Shown here: positions 12,122 to 21,180 of the stretch, one piece after another | How the letters are laid out: every line of letters starts with the position of its first letter | How positions within the stretch are numbered: position 1 is the stretch's first letter | Source: a virus | Length of the DNA stretch: 26,412 nt | IMG/VR virus record: IMGVR_UViG_3300042090_000791 | Location: 1-26,412 of that record | Direction: 5' to 3' (one strand) | Notes under the pieces: generated by a model | What the model saw: only the letters and a program-made list of their open reading frames with translations | Databases searched by the model: none | What the model was told of the DNA's origin: nothing | Position numbers and translations under genes: made by a program

Positions 12122-14440
12122 ATGAGTGATATGTCGCTAGGCCAACAAGGGGTGCTCCAGGTCATCCCGCCGGCACAGCTGGAACTCCAGTTGCAACAGC
12201 GGGCCAAGGATCAGGCCGCGGCTAATACGCCAGCCCAGCAAACACCTACGGCGCTGATTGGTTACATTAAGGGTCAGTTTGAGATTTTTCGCAACCACCG
12301 CAATACGAGCGCGGGATGGTCAGAGCGTTTGCTCGTTGCGTTGCGCACATTCAACGGGCAGTACGATGCGACCAAACTCAACGAAATTCGGCGTTTCGGG
12401 GGGTCCGAAGTCTATGCGCGCATCATCGCCCAAAAATGTCGCGCTGCTAGTTCACTCCTCCGCGATATTTATCTTGGTCAGGATCGCCCGTATGGTGTGA
12501 AGCCGCCGACCAATCCGGACGTTCCGCCGGAAATCATGGCGACGATCGAACAGCTACTCGCCGCCGAGCGCCAGCAGGTGCAGCAAACACAGGGTAAGCC
12601 GCCGGATGTGACTGATGAATGGCAGCGGCGCGAAGCGCTCGTGCAGTCCGCGGAGGACGCTGCCAAGAAAAAGGCGTCCGAGCAGGCGCGGATTAGCGAA
12701 GATAAGATCGAAGACATTTTGCGCGCCGGCGGTTTTTATCACGCCCTTGCTGAGTTTCTGGTCGACTTGCCGATTTTCCCGTTTGCTGTTATCAAGGGAC
12801 CGGAAGTCAAGGTGATCCCGACTGTGTCATGGCCGCCGAATGGAGGCCAGCCCACAGTTAAACAGACGCCGAAACTCACCTGGGCCCGCGTATCGCCGTT
12901 CGATATTTGGTGGACACCCGGCGTCGCAGATATTAAGAACGCCAATGTCATCGAAAAACTTCGTATCACTCGGGCCGAGCTCAACGACCTTCTTGACCTC
13001 CCGGGGTACAATCAGGACGAAATCCGTGCGGTACTCGATGAGTACGGCCGCGGGGGTCTTTACGATAACTGGGATACTACGGATGCCGAGCGTGCGGTCC
13101 TCGAGAGCCGCGAGAATCCGGCTTGGAACCGTTCTGCACTGTTGAGCATGATGGCGTTCAATGGGAATGTCCAAGGTCGCCTGCTTCAAGATTATGGTTT
13201 GGCCGTTCCGGATGAATTGCGAGATTATTACATTCAGGCATGGTGCATCGGCGGGCATGTCATTAAGGCTCAGTTGTCGCCGAGCCCGCGTCAGCGCCAT
13301 CCCTACTACATTACGAGCTTTGAGAAGGTGCCGGGCACGCCGCTGGGTAATGGCCTCACCGATCTTCTCGTCGACCTTCAGGAGAGTGCAAATGCTACGT
13401 TACGGGCGCTGATCAATAATTTATCAATTAGTTCGGGTCCGCAGGTTGTGGTTAATGATGATCGACTGAGTCCCGATGAAACCGGAGAGGATCTGTACCC
13501 ATGGAAGCGGTGGCATGTTCGGAACGACCCCGTGTCAAACAACGCCCAGCAACCGATCAGCTTTTTCCAGCCGCAAGCCGTAGCTCAACAGCTGATCCAA
13601 GTGTTTCAGGAGTTTGTCTCGATTGCGGACGATGTATCGGCTATCCCCAAGTATATTGGGGGGCAAGCTGGTGCCGGCGGTGCTGGTCGGACCGCGTCCG
13701 GCCTAGCAATGCTGATGGGCAATGCTTCAAAAATTCTTCAAACCGTTTCGGCGAATATTGATCGAGACGTGATCGAGGAAGTATTGATGAACCTCACGGA
13801 TATGATCCTCCTCACGGATACTACGGGTCTACTTACCGGTGAGGAAAAGATTAGCGTTCAAGGTGTCAGTGTCGCGGTCCAGCGCGAGACGCTGCGACAA
13901 CGCCAGATTGAATACCTGCAGGCCACGAACAATCCGACCGACATGCACATTATCGGGATCAAGGGCCGCGGCGCCGTGCTGCGCTCGGTCACCCGGGATA
14001 TCGGTGTCGACGGTGACGAGGTTGTTCCGCCTGAACAGGTGCTCGAGCAGATGGACGCACAGCAGAAACAGCAGCAAGCCAAACAGGCAGAGGAAGGTCC
14101 GCTGCAGCAGCGCATTCAGGAGGGTGTCAATAAGGGCGTTGGCATGGGCGTGCAGCGGATCACGACGGAGCTCACCGCTGGCGTTCTCGCTCCGGAATTC
14201 CAGATGCCCGAAGGACCGCCCGCGCACATTGGCACGCCGGAAGGCGCGCCGGGTGGCCCGACCACGAACAACTCGGAAATGGACTTGGGCCCTGGTGGTG
14301 ATCAGGCGCGGCGCGCTGCCGTTTCGCAGGGTAGCCAGCCTAGTCAGATTGCGAGCCATGGGCTTGGACCGCAGACTGCCAATTTGGTAGGAAACCAACC
14401 TGGACCCGGAGCTAACCCCGTGCACCCTGGACCTGGATAA
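12122..14440 (+). CDS. Portal protein (podovirus-type, long), 772 aa
   Basis: The protein has the layout of large podovirus portals: a helical N-terminus with FRNHRNTSAGWSERLLVALR, an IAQKCRAASSLLRDI segment, a WARVSPFDIWWTPGVADI block, a PYYITSFEKVPGTPLGNGL strand, and a DLQESANATLRALINNLSI helix. A VSAIPKYIGGQAGAGGAGRTASGLAMLMGNAS segment is typical of portals in this group (cited in parts: YIGGQAGAGG, GRTASGLAMLMGNAS). The C-terminal 150 residues are Gln-, Pro- and Gly-rich. It forms the dodecameric ring through which TerL pumps DNA. AGGA lies 9 bases before ATG 12122. The stop directly abuts the next start. Confidence 0.85.
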   Translation: MSDMSLGQQGVLQVIPPAQLELQLQQRAKDQAAANTPAQQTPTALIGYIKGQFEIFRNHRNTSAGWSERLLVALRTFNGQYDATKLNEIRRFGGSEVYARIIAQKCRAASSLLRDIYLGQDRPYGVKPPTNPDVPPEIMATIEQLLAAERQQVQQTQGKPPDVTDEWQRREALVQSAEDAAKKKASEQARISEDKIEDILRAGGFYHALAEFLVDLPIFPFAVIKGPEVKVIPTVSWPPNGGQPTVKQTPKLTWARVSPFDIWWTPGVADIKNANVIEKLRITRAELNDLLDLPGYNQDEIRAVLDEYGRGGLYDNWDTTDAERAVLESRENPAWNRSALLSMMAFNGNVQGRLLQDYGLAVPDELRDYYIQAWCIGGHVIKAQLSPSPRQRHPYYITSFEKVPGTPLGNGLTDLLVDLQESANATLRALINNLSISSGPQVVVNDDRLSPDETGEDLYPWKRWHVRNDPVSNNAQQPISFFQPQAVAQQLIQVFQEFVSIADDVSAIPKYIGGQAGAGGAGRTASGLAMLMGNASKILQTVSANIDRDVIEEVLMNLTDMILLTDTTGLLTGEEKISVQGVSVAVQRETLRQRQIEYLQATNNPTDMHIIGIKGRGAVLRSVTRDIGVDGDEVVPPEQVLEQMDAQQKQQQAKQAEEGPLQQRIQEGVNKGVGMGVQRITTELTAGVLAPEFQMPEGPPAHIGTPEGAPGGPTTNNSEMDLGPGGDQARRAAVSQGSQPSQIASHGLGPQTANLVGNQPGPGANPVHPGPG

Positions 14441-15253
14441 ATGTCGTATCACTTTATCAGCGGTCTACCGCGATCAGGCTCAACCTTGCTCGCCGCCCTC
14501 TTCTGTCAGAACCCCGCTTTCCATGCTGGTATCATTTCGCCGATGGGCCCAATGACGTCAGCGCTTCGTAGCGCTATGAGCCCGAAGCAAGAGACACATG
14601 TTTTCGTTGACGACGTGAAGCGTGGCCGCGTGCTCGAGGCCTTGTTTGATGCATTCTACGAAGACAATCTGCAGAAGGTGGTCTTTGATACGAACCGCCG
14701 TTGGTGTGCTGACATTGCAATGCTTGGCCGCCTGTTTCCGAAATCGCGCGTGATCGCGTGCGTGCGTCAGCCCGCGCACGTTGTTGATAGTTTCGAGCGT
14801 CTTTTTCAGAAGCATCCGTACGCTGTGAGCACGATCACTAAATGCAAGACGGAGGGGACTGTCTACGATCGCGCGGCGACGTTGCTCGCTATAGACGGTG
14901 TCGTTGGGTACGCGTACAACGCGCTGCGGGAAGCATTCTACGGTGCTAATTCGCACCGTCTGATCATTCTTGAGTATGTCAATTTGGCAAAGGCGCCGAA
15001 GGAAACGATGGCGTGGTTGCACGAGTGCTTGGGTGAAGCGCCTTTCGATTACGACTTCGATCATATCAAACAAATTCCTGAGGTCGAGTTGTTTGATCGC
15101 ACGATTGGCACGCCGGGTCTGCACGCAGTTAAGGAAAAAGTTGTCTACACCGTTGAGAATATTGTCTTGCCGCCTGATATCGTGGCGCGTATGCCGCCGG
15201 TGTTTTGGCGGCCGCCACCTTCCGTTAAGAAAGACGAAACCAATTCTGGATAG
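14441..15253 (+). CDS. Sulfotransferase family protein, 270 aa
   Basis: The PAPS-binding 5'-phosphosulfate loop is clear at residues 8-17 (GLPRSGSTLL). The 3'-phosphate region is VIACVRQPAHVVDSF (104-118) with Arg 109 and Ser 117, and FDTNRRW (82-88) sits where a substrate-side loop is expected. Such enzymes move a sulfuryl group from PAPS to a hydroxyl on a sugar, protein tyrosine or other acceptor. The ATG follows the portal stop with no gap (TAAATG), so it is co-translated with the portal. Its neighbours are collagen-like genes and glycan enzymes, so a glycan or fibre acceptor is likely. Confidence 0.8.
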   Translation: MSYHFISGLPRSGSTLLAALFCQNPAFHAGIISPMGPMTSALRSAMSPKQETHVFVDDVKRGRVLEALFDAFYEDNLQKVVFDTNRRWCADIAMLGRLFPKSRVIACVRQPAHVVDSFERLFQKHPYAVSTITKCKTEGTVYDRAATLLAIDGVVGYAYNALREAFYGANSHRLIILEYVNLAKAPKETMAWLHECLGEAPFDYDFDHIKQIPEVELFDRTIGTPGLHAVKEKVVYTVENIVLPPDIVARMPPVFWRPPPSVKKDETNSG

Positions 15254-15279
15254 TGTCACGCTGAATTGAAGGACAGCCC

Positions 15280-15900
15280 ATGACTGCCGGCATTACCTCT
15301 GCCCGACAATACGATCGTAATCAGCGTGGTGTCATCCTCGCAGAGGTTGTCAATGCTCTTGCGAGCGGTCCTACCGGAACAAATACTGGACCGACAGGTC
15401 CGACGGGGCCAGTTACAGGTCCGACTGGCGCTGCCGGTGTTCCAGGTCCGACCGGTCCGACCGGTCCGTTTGGTTTAGGTACGGGTGGTTTCGGGCCACT
15501 TGGGTACCAGGGCCCCACTGGTCCGCGCGGTGCTACAGGCTTCACTGGTTTCACTGGAAATAGCGGGCCGCTGGGCGCACAAGGACCAACTGGTCTTGCG
15601 AACGGCGCGACTGGCCCGACTGGCCCGACTGGTCCTTCTGCTGGGCCGGCCGGCTATACCGGTTGGACAGGTCCGACAGGTCCGACAGGATACACTGGAC
15701 CGACGGGTCCGACAGGTGGATATGGGCTTGTTGGTCCCACCGGGCCGACCGGGCCGACCGGAACCACGATTACGATTTTCATTCCGCCTACATCGACCCC
15801 TGGCATCACGGGCGCGGTGTGGTTCAATCAGAATGCGACCGGCTTGACCGGTGGCCAGCAATGGTTGGCGCTTGTAGTGTCGAAGGGACCGGGGACTTAA
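15280..15900 (+). CDS. Collagen-like protein A (Gly-Pro-Thr repeats), 206 aa
   Basis: AAGGA lies six bases before the ATG. Residues 1-29 form a helical N-cap ([16 protein letters not shown]). About 30-165 is an interrupted collagen domain of Gly-X-Y triplets, most often Gly-Pro-Thr, with a few Gly-Phe-Thr and Gly-Tyr-Thr. The C-terminal 40 residues make a non-collagen cap with [17 protein letters not shown]. Thr in the Y place substitutes for hydroxyproline in bacterial and viral collagens, and in Bacillus BclA it is the O-glycosylation site. A trimeric virion fibre or appendage is the most likely role. First of three tandem paralogues. Confidence 0.85.
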   Translation: MTAGITSARQYDRNQRGVILAEVVNALASGPTGTNTGPTGPTGPVTGPTGAAGVPGPTGPTGPFGLGTGGFGPLGYQGPTGPRGATGFTGFTGNSGPLGAQGPTGLANGATGPTGPTGPSAGPAGYTGWTGPTGPTGYTGPTGPTGGYGLVGPTGPTGPTGTTITIFIPPTSTPGITGAVWFNQNATGLTGGQQWLALVVSKGPGT

Positions 15901-15901
15901 T

Positions 15902-16510
15902 ATGGCCAGAGAATATGGTAACGATGGCCCTATCCCGGCCATCCTGAACATCGATGCGAACCAGATCAGCCCTGTTCTTCAACAGGTTGTTGATGCATTG
16001 AACCAGGGCGTTACCGGCTATACAGGCCCCACTGGCCCGACTGGCGTTGGCAATTTGACGGGCCCTACCGGCCCGACCGGCACGTTGACCGGTTTCACTG
16101 GTCCAACAGGCGGCCAGCCGGGCCCGATCGGTCCTACTGGCCAGACGGGGATCACCGGCCTTAGTGGCGCGATGGGCTTGCAGGGTGCGCCGGGCCAAAC
16201 CGGCCCAGGTGGTCCGACTGGCCCGATCGGTTTGGCGCCGTTAACGGGGATCACCGGCTCAACAGGTCCGACCGGCCCGCAGGGGAAAAATACTGGCCCG
16301 ACCGGTTCGACCGGTGTGACAGGTCTTACCGGGCTCACCGGTGTTTATGGCGCGACGGGGCCTTATGGTCCGACCGGTGCCACGGGTCCGACCGGTCCGA
16401 CCGGTGTGAACTTTCGCAATTTTTTCCCGCCGACTGCGAGCCCCGGGGTGACCGGTCAAGTTTGGAGTAATGCGGGCGTGCTACAAGTTTCGCTTGGACC
16501 TGGGACGTAA
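15902..16510 (+). CDS. Collagen-like protein B (Gly-Pro-Thr repeats), 202 aa
   Basis: Follows protein A with one base between stop and ATG. The N-cap (about 1-36) contains [19 protein letters not shown]; the collagen domain is about 37-168 with many GPTGPTG blocks; the C-cap has [17 protein letters not shown] and ends VSLGPGT. Caps A and B are clearly related while the repeat registers differ, which points to gene duplication with free drift of repeat number. It is probably secreted into the virion rather than the host envelope, as no signal peptide is present. Confidence 0.85.
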   Translation: MAREYGNDGPIPAILNIDANQISPVLQQVVDALNQGVTGYTGPTGPTGVGNLTGPTGPTGTLTGFTGPTGGQPGPIGPTGQTGITGLSGAMGLQGAPGQTGPGGPTGPIGLAPLTGITGSTGPTGPQGKNTGPTGSTGVTGLTGLTGVYGATGPYGPTGATGPTGPTGVNFRNFFPPTASPGVTGQVWSNAGVLQVSLGPGT

Positions 16511-16513
16511 TCG

Positions 16514-17437
16514 ATGGCCACGAACATTGAGAACCCGTTGCTGAGCCCGCCGGACACGTACGATGACAACCAGATCCCGGTTGTGTTGTTCGAAGTTGTC
16601 GGCGTGATCAACAACAATCAGGCAACCGGCCCTGCCGGTCCCGCGGGCCCGAAAGGTCCGGGCATTGCTGGAACTGGGTCGAGCGGTCCGACCGGTCTGA
16701 CAGGCGGCCAGTTTGTGCAATGGGTGACTGGCATCACCGGGACGACCGGCTTTACGGCATCCAATGGGTATTTCGGTCCGACAGGACCGTGGGGCGGTTA
16801 CACCGGCCCGACCGGTAACACTGGCTACACTGGCATCCAGGGCACCGGGGGCGCGACTGGTCCAACGGGACCATCCGGTATTACCGGTAACACCGGGCCG
16901 ACTGGCACTGCGGGACCATCCACTTTCCCGGGCCCGACCGGTCCAAGCTTTGGCGTCGGCACCGGTTTGACAGGTGTCACCGGGTCAGCCGGTCCTGCTG
17001 GAGCACAAGGCCCCGGTGGTCCGTCAGTCAGCGGTACGGGCAGTCCGTATTTCCAAGGTGTCCTGCCGAGCGGTGCAACCGGTGGTGTAACAGGCCCGAC
17101 TGGTCCGACTGGTCCGACCGGCACCCTGCAGTACAATTTCTACGCAATCGGTGCTGGTACCGGTGTGACGGGTCCGTATGGCGGCTATACCGGTTCTGCC
17201 GGTGGCGCACCTGGGTTCGGCTACCCGAGCGGCTATCAAGGTCAGACGGGTCAATCTGGCTACGCGCTGACAGCCTACACTCAGGTGGGTGGTCCGATTG
17301 GTCCGATCGGTCCGGTGCATAATACGATCTTCACACCGCCGACGGTGGATCCGCAGATCCCGGGCGCCGTGTGGTGGAACCCGCTCTACGGTAACACGGG
17401 CCTCTTCGTATCGCCCGGCTTCGTGAATGCGGGCTAA
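16514..17437 (+). CDS. Collagen-like protein C (Gly-X-Thr repeats), 307 aa
   Basis: Starts three bases after the stop of B. The N-cap has [18 protein letters not shown]; the collagen domain is longer and more interrupted (about 36-270), including [19 protein letters not shown] and Tyr/Gly-rich stretches ([20 protein letters not shown]). The C-cap has [17 protein letters not shown] and ends VSPGFVNAG. It shares both caps with A and B. The breaks in the triplet pattern may provide kinks or sites for other contacts in a fibre. Confidence 0.85.
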   Translation: MATNIENPLLSPPDTYDDNQIPVVLFEVVGVINNNQATGPAGPAGPKGPGIAGTGSSGPTGLTGGQFVQWVTGITGTTGFTASNGYFGPTGPWGGYTGPTGNTGYTGIQGTGGATGPTGPSGITGNTGPTGTAGPSTFPGPTGPSFGVGTGLTGVTGSAGPAGAQGPGGPSVSGTGSPYFQGVLPSGATGGVTGPTGPTGPTGTLQYNFYAIGAGTGVTGPYGGYTGSAGGAPGFGYPSGYQGQTGQSGYALTAYTQVGGPIGPIGPVHNTIFTPPTVDPQIPGAVWWNPLYGNTGLFVSPGFVNAG

Positions 17438-17466
17438 GCTTGACAGATGATAGTCCGGTGGTGTAC

Positions 17467-17491
17467 CTCCAGGGGATCCATTCCCCTGGAG
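17467..17491 (+). promoter_or_regulatory. Hairpin holding the ribosome site of the 17502 gene
   Basis: CTCCAGGGG (17467-17475) pairs perfectly with CCCCTGGAG (17483-17491) around a 7-base loop. The GGAG in the right arm is the only Shine-Dalgarno candidate for ATG 17502, ten bases on, so folding would limit translation. A TTGACA at 17440-17445 could be a -35 element, but no good -10 follows. Confidence 0.5.
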
Positions 17492-17501
17492 CATTCCCCC
17501 A

Positions 17502-19496
17502 ATGCGCCTCTGCCTGAATTCCATCGTAAAAAATGAAAGCGCGCGCATCCTTCGGATGCTTGAAAGTGTCGCCCCCCATATTTCTTGCTACGTGATCGCC
17601 GATACCGGGAGCACCGACGGCACTCCGGATATGATTAAAAAGTTTTTCGAAGCCGCGCATATCCCTGGGGAGCTTGTTCACTGCAAGTTTGAGGACTTCT
17701 CCCAGGCGCGCAATGTCGCTTTGTTTGCTGCGCAGAAGAGCAATCTTGCGTGGGACTATGCGATGCTCTGTGACGCAGATATGGAGTTTAAGGTCTACGA
17801 CGAGAAGTGGATTGAGTTTCTAAAAGACGCGCCGGCGTACGACATGTATCAGGTCGCTGGCACGCTGCATTACCAGAACCGGCGTTTTGTGAAGCGCGGG
17901 GAGCACAACGGGTACCGCGGTGTGACGCATGAATATCTGGACGTCGCCACCGGCGGCTGCGTGCCGCAAGAGAAGGCGTTCTTCCTTGACTATGCGGACG
18001 GCGCCAACCGGCCTGACAAATTCAAACGTGATATCAGGCTGCTTAAGAAGGGTCTTGAGGACGAGCCCACAAACGAGCGCTACATGTACTACCTTGCCCA
18101 ATCGTATCGCGATGCCGGGAAGGCGGATAAGGCGGTTAAATGGTATCAGCGGCGCATCGCCGCCGGCGGTTGGGACGAGGAAGTTTGGAGCGCGATGTAC
18201 TGTCTCGCGCATGCGCTTAAAGACCTGGGCGATGAAGCTGGATTTATACGTAAGATGCTGGACGCGTATAATTATCGGCCGAGCCGGGCCGAGCCGCTTT
18301 ATGATCTTGCGCACTGGTACCGCGAACGCGGCGAGAACGCTACGGGCTTATTGTTCGCTGAAACCGGTATTCAGATCCCGACGTCGAAAGACGCTCTGTT
18401 TGTCAACGATTTTGTCTACACCGCGGGGTGTCTGGAAGAGTACGCCATCATGGCGTTCTATGTTCCTCACAAGCGCACGGCGGGCTACAAAGTCAACAAC
18501 ATGCTCAGTTTGAAGCGGATGGCCTATACGGGTTCTCGGGAGCTCGCGCGCGTAAACATGTATCACTATTTCGTGCCGCTGAAAGACCTTTGCAAATCGT
18601 TCACTTGGAAGCCGCTCGCCTTCATCCCGCCGAAAGACTACGTGGCGATGAACCCGTCGATCGCGGCTAATCCGACCACCGGTCAGTTGCACGTTGTCGT
18701 GCGGAACGTGAATTATCGCATCGACGACCAGGGGCGATATTTAATCCGTGCCACCGATGGAACGAGCAACGGGACAAACCCGATCCATACGCGCAACTTT
18801 TTGGCTATATTGGACGAGAATTTAGAGATTGTTCCGGATAGCATTAGTGAAATTAGACCGCCGGTTGACTTGCCGAAGCCGTTGTTTGATCTGGTTATCG
18901 GTTTTGAAGATTGCCGGTTATACACGGTTGACGGTGCTTTTTGGGTGTCGGCAACCATGCGCGAGCTCACTCCGGAAGGTTACTGTGAAATTGTGCGCGC
19001 GCGGATAAATCATTTGCCGCCTGTGCAGGTCTTCGACGAAATGACCCGGATGAAGCGCCGCGGTCACGAGAAGAATTGGATGCCGGTCGCCGACGGTCAG
19101 CACCATTTCATGTATCGCTGTGACGAACTTGTGGATGGTACCGGTGAGAGCCTTATCAAGCACGACGCTGTTATTGACGTCGGTGCTCTTGCTGGCGGGT
19201 CGCAGCTGATCCCGATGGCTGATGGTTGGCTTGCCGTTGTGCACGAGGCAACGCTTATCCCTGGTCAACAGACGCGGTTCTATTCGCACCGGTTCGTTGC
19301 CTTTGATAAGAGTTTCGTACTCAAGAAGGTCACGGCGCCATTCTATCTGCACGAGAAGGGGATCGAGTATGTCTCAGGGCTCGCTCTTTCTAGTGACAAG
19401 ACAAAGCTGATCCTGTCTTACGGCTTTAAAGATTGTGAGGCGCGCATTGCGACGGTGGACGTGAAAGAGTTGGAGACGTTCCTGTGGGCAAGCTGA
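17502..19496 (+). CDS. Glycosyltransferase (GT2) + helical repeats + GH130-like propeller fusion, 664 aa
   Basis: Residues 1-165 are a GT2 domain: LNSIVKNESARILRMLES, IADTGSTDGT (32-41), DFSQARNVAL (65-74) and the metal-binding DAD at 91-93. Residues about 175-350 are TPR-like helices (YYLAQSYRDAGKADKAVKWY, LYDLAHWYRERGENA). Residues about 380-664 look like a five-bladed propeller of the GH130 type: NPSIAANPTTGQLHVVVRN, FEDCRLY (468-474), GHEKNW (521-526), a conserved HEAT and a final GLALSSDKTKLILSYG. It probably transfers a sugar from an NDP-sugar, with the propeller binding or trimming glycan. It directly follows the collagen genes, so collagen threonines are candidate acceptors. Confidence 0.75.
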   Translation: MRLCLNSIVKNESARILRMLESVAPHISCYVIADTGSTDGTPDMIKKFFEAAHIPGELVHCKFEDFSQARNVALFAAQKSNLAWDYAMLCDADMEFKVYDEKWIEFLKDAPAYDMYQVAGTLHYQNRRFVKRGEHNGYRGVTHEYLDVATGGCVPQEKAFFLDYADGANRPDKFKRDIRLLKKGLEDEPTNERYMYYLAQSYRDAGKADKAVKWYQRRIAAGGWDEEVWSAMYCLAHALKDLGDEAGFIRKMLDAYNYRPSRAEPLYDLAHWYRERGENATGLLFAETGIQIPTSKDALFVNDFVYTAGCLEEYAIMAFYVPHKRTAGYKVNNMLSLKRMAYTGSRELARVNMYHYFVPLKDLCKSFTWKPLAFIPPKDYVAMNPSIAANPTTGQLHVVVRNVNYRIDDQGRYLIRATDGTSNGTNPIHTRNFLAILDENLEIVPDSISEIRPPVDLPKPLFDLVIGFEDCRLYTVDGAFWVSATMRELTPEGYCEIVRARINHLPPVQVFDEMTRMKRRGHEKNWMPVADGQHHFMYRCDELVDGTGESLIKHDAVIDVGALAGGSQLIPMADGWLAVVHEATLIPGQQTRFYSHRFVAFDKSFVLKKVTAPFYLHEKGIEYVSGLALSSDKTKLILSYGFKDCEARIATVDVKELETFLWAS

Positions 19497-20161
19497 CAAC
19501 GAAAGTCGTCACCGGTTACGTGCGTCTCGAGAACCACACGCGCAAGCCGGAAGAGTATAAAGCGCTGGGGGAACGGCTGAGTGACGCGCTTGGTGATCAT
19601 CCGCTGGAGGTCTTCTTCCATCGCAACCTTCGCGACCTCTGGCTGACGCAGTGGATTGAGCGCTTGCCCCCTATGAAGCCCCCGCTAAGCTGGAGCCAGG
19701 GCGATAACCCGCTGAAGAACACTCTCGAGTATCACTGTGTGCAGCACCAGAAGATTGCGTGGTTGGCGAAGGCTGCCGATATGGATAGCTCGATTGACAC
19801 GTTTATTTGGATGGATTATGGCATTTTCTCCCAGCCCGGGGTAAACGCAGAAGTCATCCGGGATTTCTTGTCTAGGATCCGAAAGAACGACTTCGCGTTT
19901 CCCGGGTGCTGGCCAGAGGATCCTGACGTCTGGGATGATTATCCGTGTTGGCGCTTTTGTGGTTCGCTGTTGATAGTGCCGCAGAAGGAAATGCGTCGGC
20001 TGGTAGAGTGTTTTTTGGCGTTGACCCGGCTCTACATTCGCACGATGGGGAAGGTGACGTGGGAAGTGAACACGCTCGCGCGAGTCGAGCCGTTTCTGAA
20101 AAAGACCAATTTTCGCTGGTATGAGGCTGACCACAATGCCACTCAGTTTACGAGGTACTGA
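19484..20161 (+). CDS. HtrL/YibB-like (WlaTC) putative glycosyltransferase, 225 aa
   Basis: The N-terminus (TTKVVTGYVRLENHTRKPEE, then PLEVFFHRNLRD) and the FIWMDYGIF motif (107-115), preceded by a lysine-containing helix (HQKIAWLAKAAD), resemble the HtrL/YibB family, where WxDxGI is conserved. Family members sit in polysaccharide clusters and are thought to be glycosyltransferases. The start is GTG 19484, inside the end of the preceding gene, with GGAG eight bases upstream. The C-terminal half (WEVNTLARVEPFLKKTNFRW) fits the same fold. Moderate confidence. Confidence 0.5.
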   Translation: MGKLTTKVVTGYVRLENHTRKPEEYKALGERLSDALGDHPLEVFFHRNLRDLWLTQWIERLPPMKPPLSWSQGDNPLKNTLEYHCVQHQKIAWLAKAADMDSSIDTFIWMDYGIFSQPGVNAEVIRDFLSRIRKNDFAFPGCWPEDPDVWDDYPCWRFCGSLLIVPQKEMRRLVECFLALTRLYIRTMGKVTWEVNTLARVEPFLKKTNFRWYEADHNATQFTRY

Positions 20162-20163
20162 GA

Positions 20164-21180
20164 ATGTCCAAGAGGATCTTGATCACCGGTGTCGGCGGTT
20201 CAATTGGTTGCCATGTCTTGCGGCATGTTCTGAAGCACACGGATTGGCATGTTATCGGCTTAGACAGCTTCCGGCACAAAGGGCTGACGGATCGCGTGCA
20301 GCGCGTAACCTACAAGCACCGAGAGACTTTGTCCCGATTGACAGTGTATACCCACGACCTCACCGCCCCTATCTCGTCGTTGTTGGAAAGAAAGATCGGG
20401 AAGATTGACTACATCATCAATCTGGCGTCTATCTCGGACGTCGACCGCTCAATCGATGAACCGGGCTACGTGATCACGAATAACGTGGAGCTCATGGTCA
20501 ATGTTTTGGATTACGCGAGACGCGTACGACCAACTACTTTCCTCCAAGTTTCGACTGACGAAGTCTATGGGCCAACTGACGGCCGTACGGCGCACAAAGA
20601 GTGGGATCCGATCGTCCCGTCGAACGCCTACTCGGCATCGAAAGCCTGCCAGGAAGCCATCGCGATCGCGTACTGGCGCAGCTACGGCGTGCCGCTGATC
20701 ATCGTTAATCTGATGAACAATTTCGGTGAAATGCAGTCGCCGTCGAAGTTCCCCGCGATGGTGCAGCGGAGGGTGCGAGCAAACGAGAGTATCGGTATCC
20801 ATAGGTTTGAAGATGGCTACGGTTCCCGCTTCTACATTCATTCCCGTAACGCCGCGGACGCTATGTGGTTTTTGCTTCGCCAGTGTCGACCACATTTACA
20901 TAAACCAGGGACTGTTGATCGACCTAGTCGATATAACATTGTTGGGGACGAGCAGATCAATAACCTCACGATGGCATACACAATTGCCGCTGCCGTCGGT
21001 AAAGACCTGAAATGGTATGACGTTGACTGCGCTGAGAACCGGCCGGGTCATGACGCGCACTACGGGCTTGACGGTACGAAACTTAAAGAAGCTGGCTGGA
21101 CGTCGCCATGCACGTTTGAACAATCGATGAAAGAGACGGTGACGTGGTACGAGAGGAACCCCGAGTGGCTGGACCTATAA
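20164..21180 (+). CDS. NDP-sugar 4,6-dehydratase (RmlB-like, extended SDR), 338 aa
   Basis: The NAD(P)-binding Rossmann motif GVGGSIG is at 9-15. STDEVYG (130-136) holds the Thr-Asp-Glu triad that marks 4,6-dehydratases rather than 4-epimerases, and YSASK (156-160) has the SDR catalytic Tyr and Lys. GHDAHYGLDGTKLKEAGW near the end matches the RmlB-type substrate loop. It should convert an NDP-hexose (probably glucose) to the 4-keto-6-deoxy form, the entry to deoxysugars. No downstream epimerase or reductase is in the window; a C-methyltransferase at 23832 can act on such keto sugars. ATG lies two bases after the previous stop. Confidence 0.85.
   Translation: MSKRILITGVGGSIGCHVLRHVLKHTDWHVIGLDSFRHKGLTDRVQRVTYKHRETLSRLTVYTHDLTAPISSLLERKIGKIDYIINLASISDVDRSIDEPGYVITNNVELMVNVLDYARRVRPTTFLQVSTDEVYGPTDGRTAHKEWDPIVPSNAYSASKACQEAIAIAYWRSYGVPLIIVNLMNNFGEMQSPSKFPAMVQRRVRANESIGIHRFEDGYGSRFYIHSRNAADAMWFLLRQCRPHLHKPGTVDRPSRYNIVGDEQINNLTMAYTIAAAVGKDLKWYDVDCAENRPGHDAHYGLDGTKLKEAGWTSPCTFEQSMKETVTWYERNPEWLDL

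Noticed and set aside
12007-12207. 67-codon N-terminal extension of the small terminase candidate reaching into the portal gene
   Set aside because: The extra residues look random, and an ATG at 12006 with GGGG just upstream gives a normal-sized protein.
13829-14452. 207-codon minus-strand frame opposite the portal C-terminus
   Set aside because: Arg/His-rich, no motif, antisense to the portal gene.
15321-17136. Long minus-strand frames reading PVGPVGP repeats opposite the collagen genes (15321-15554, 16018-16338, 16825-17136)
   Set aside because: They are the reverse reading of Gly-Pro-Thr codons, lack ribosome sites and exist only because the repeat keeps all frames open.
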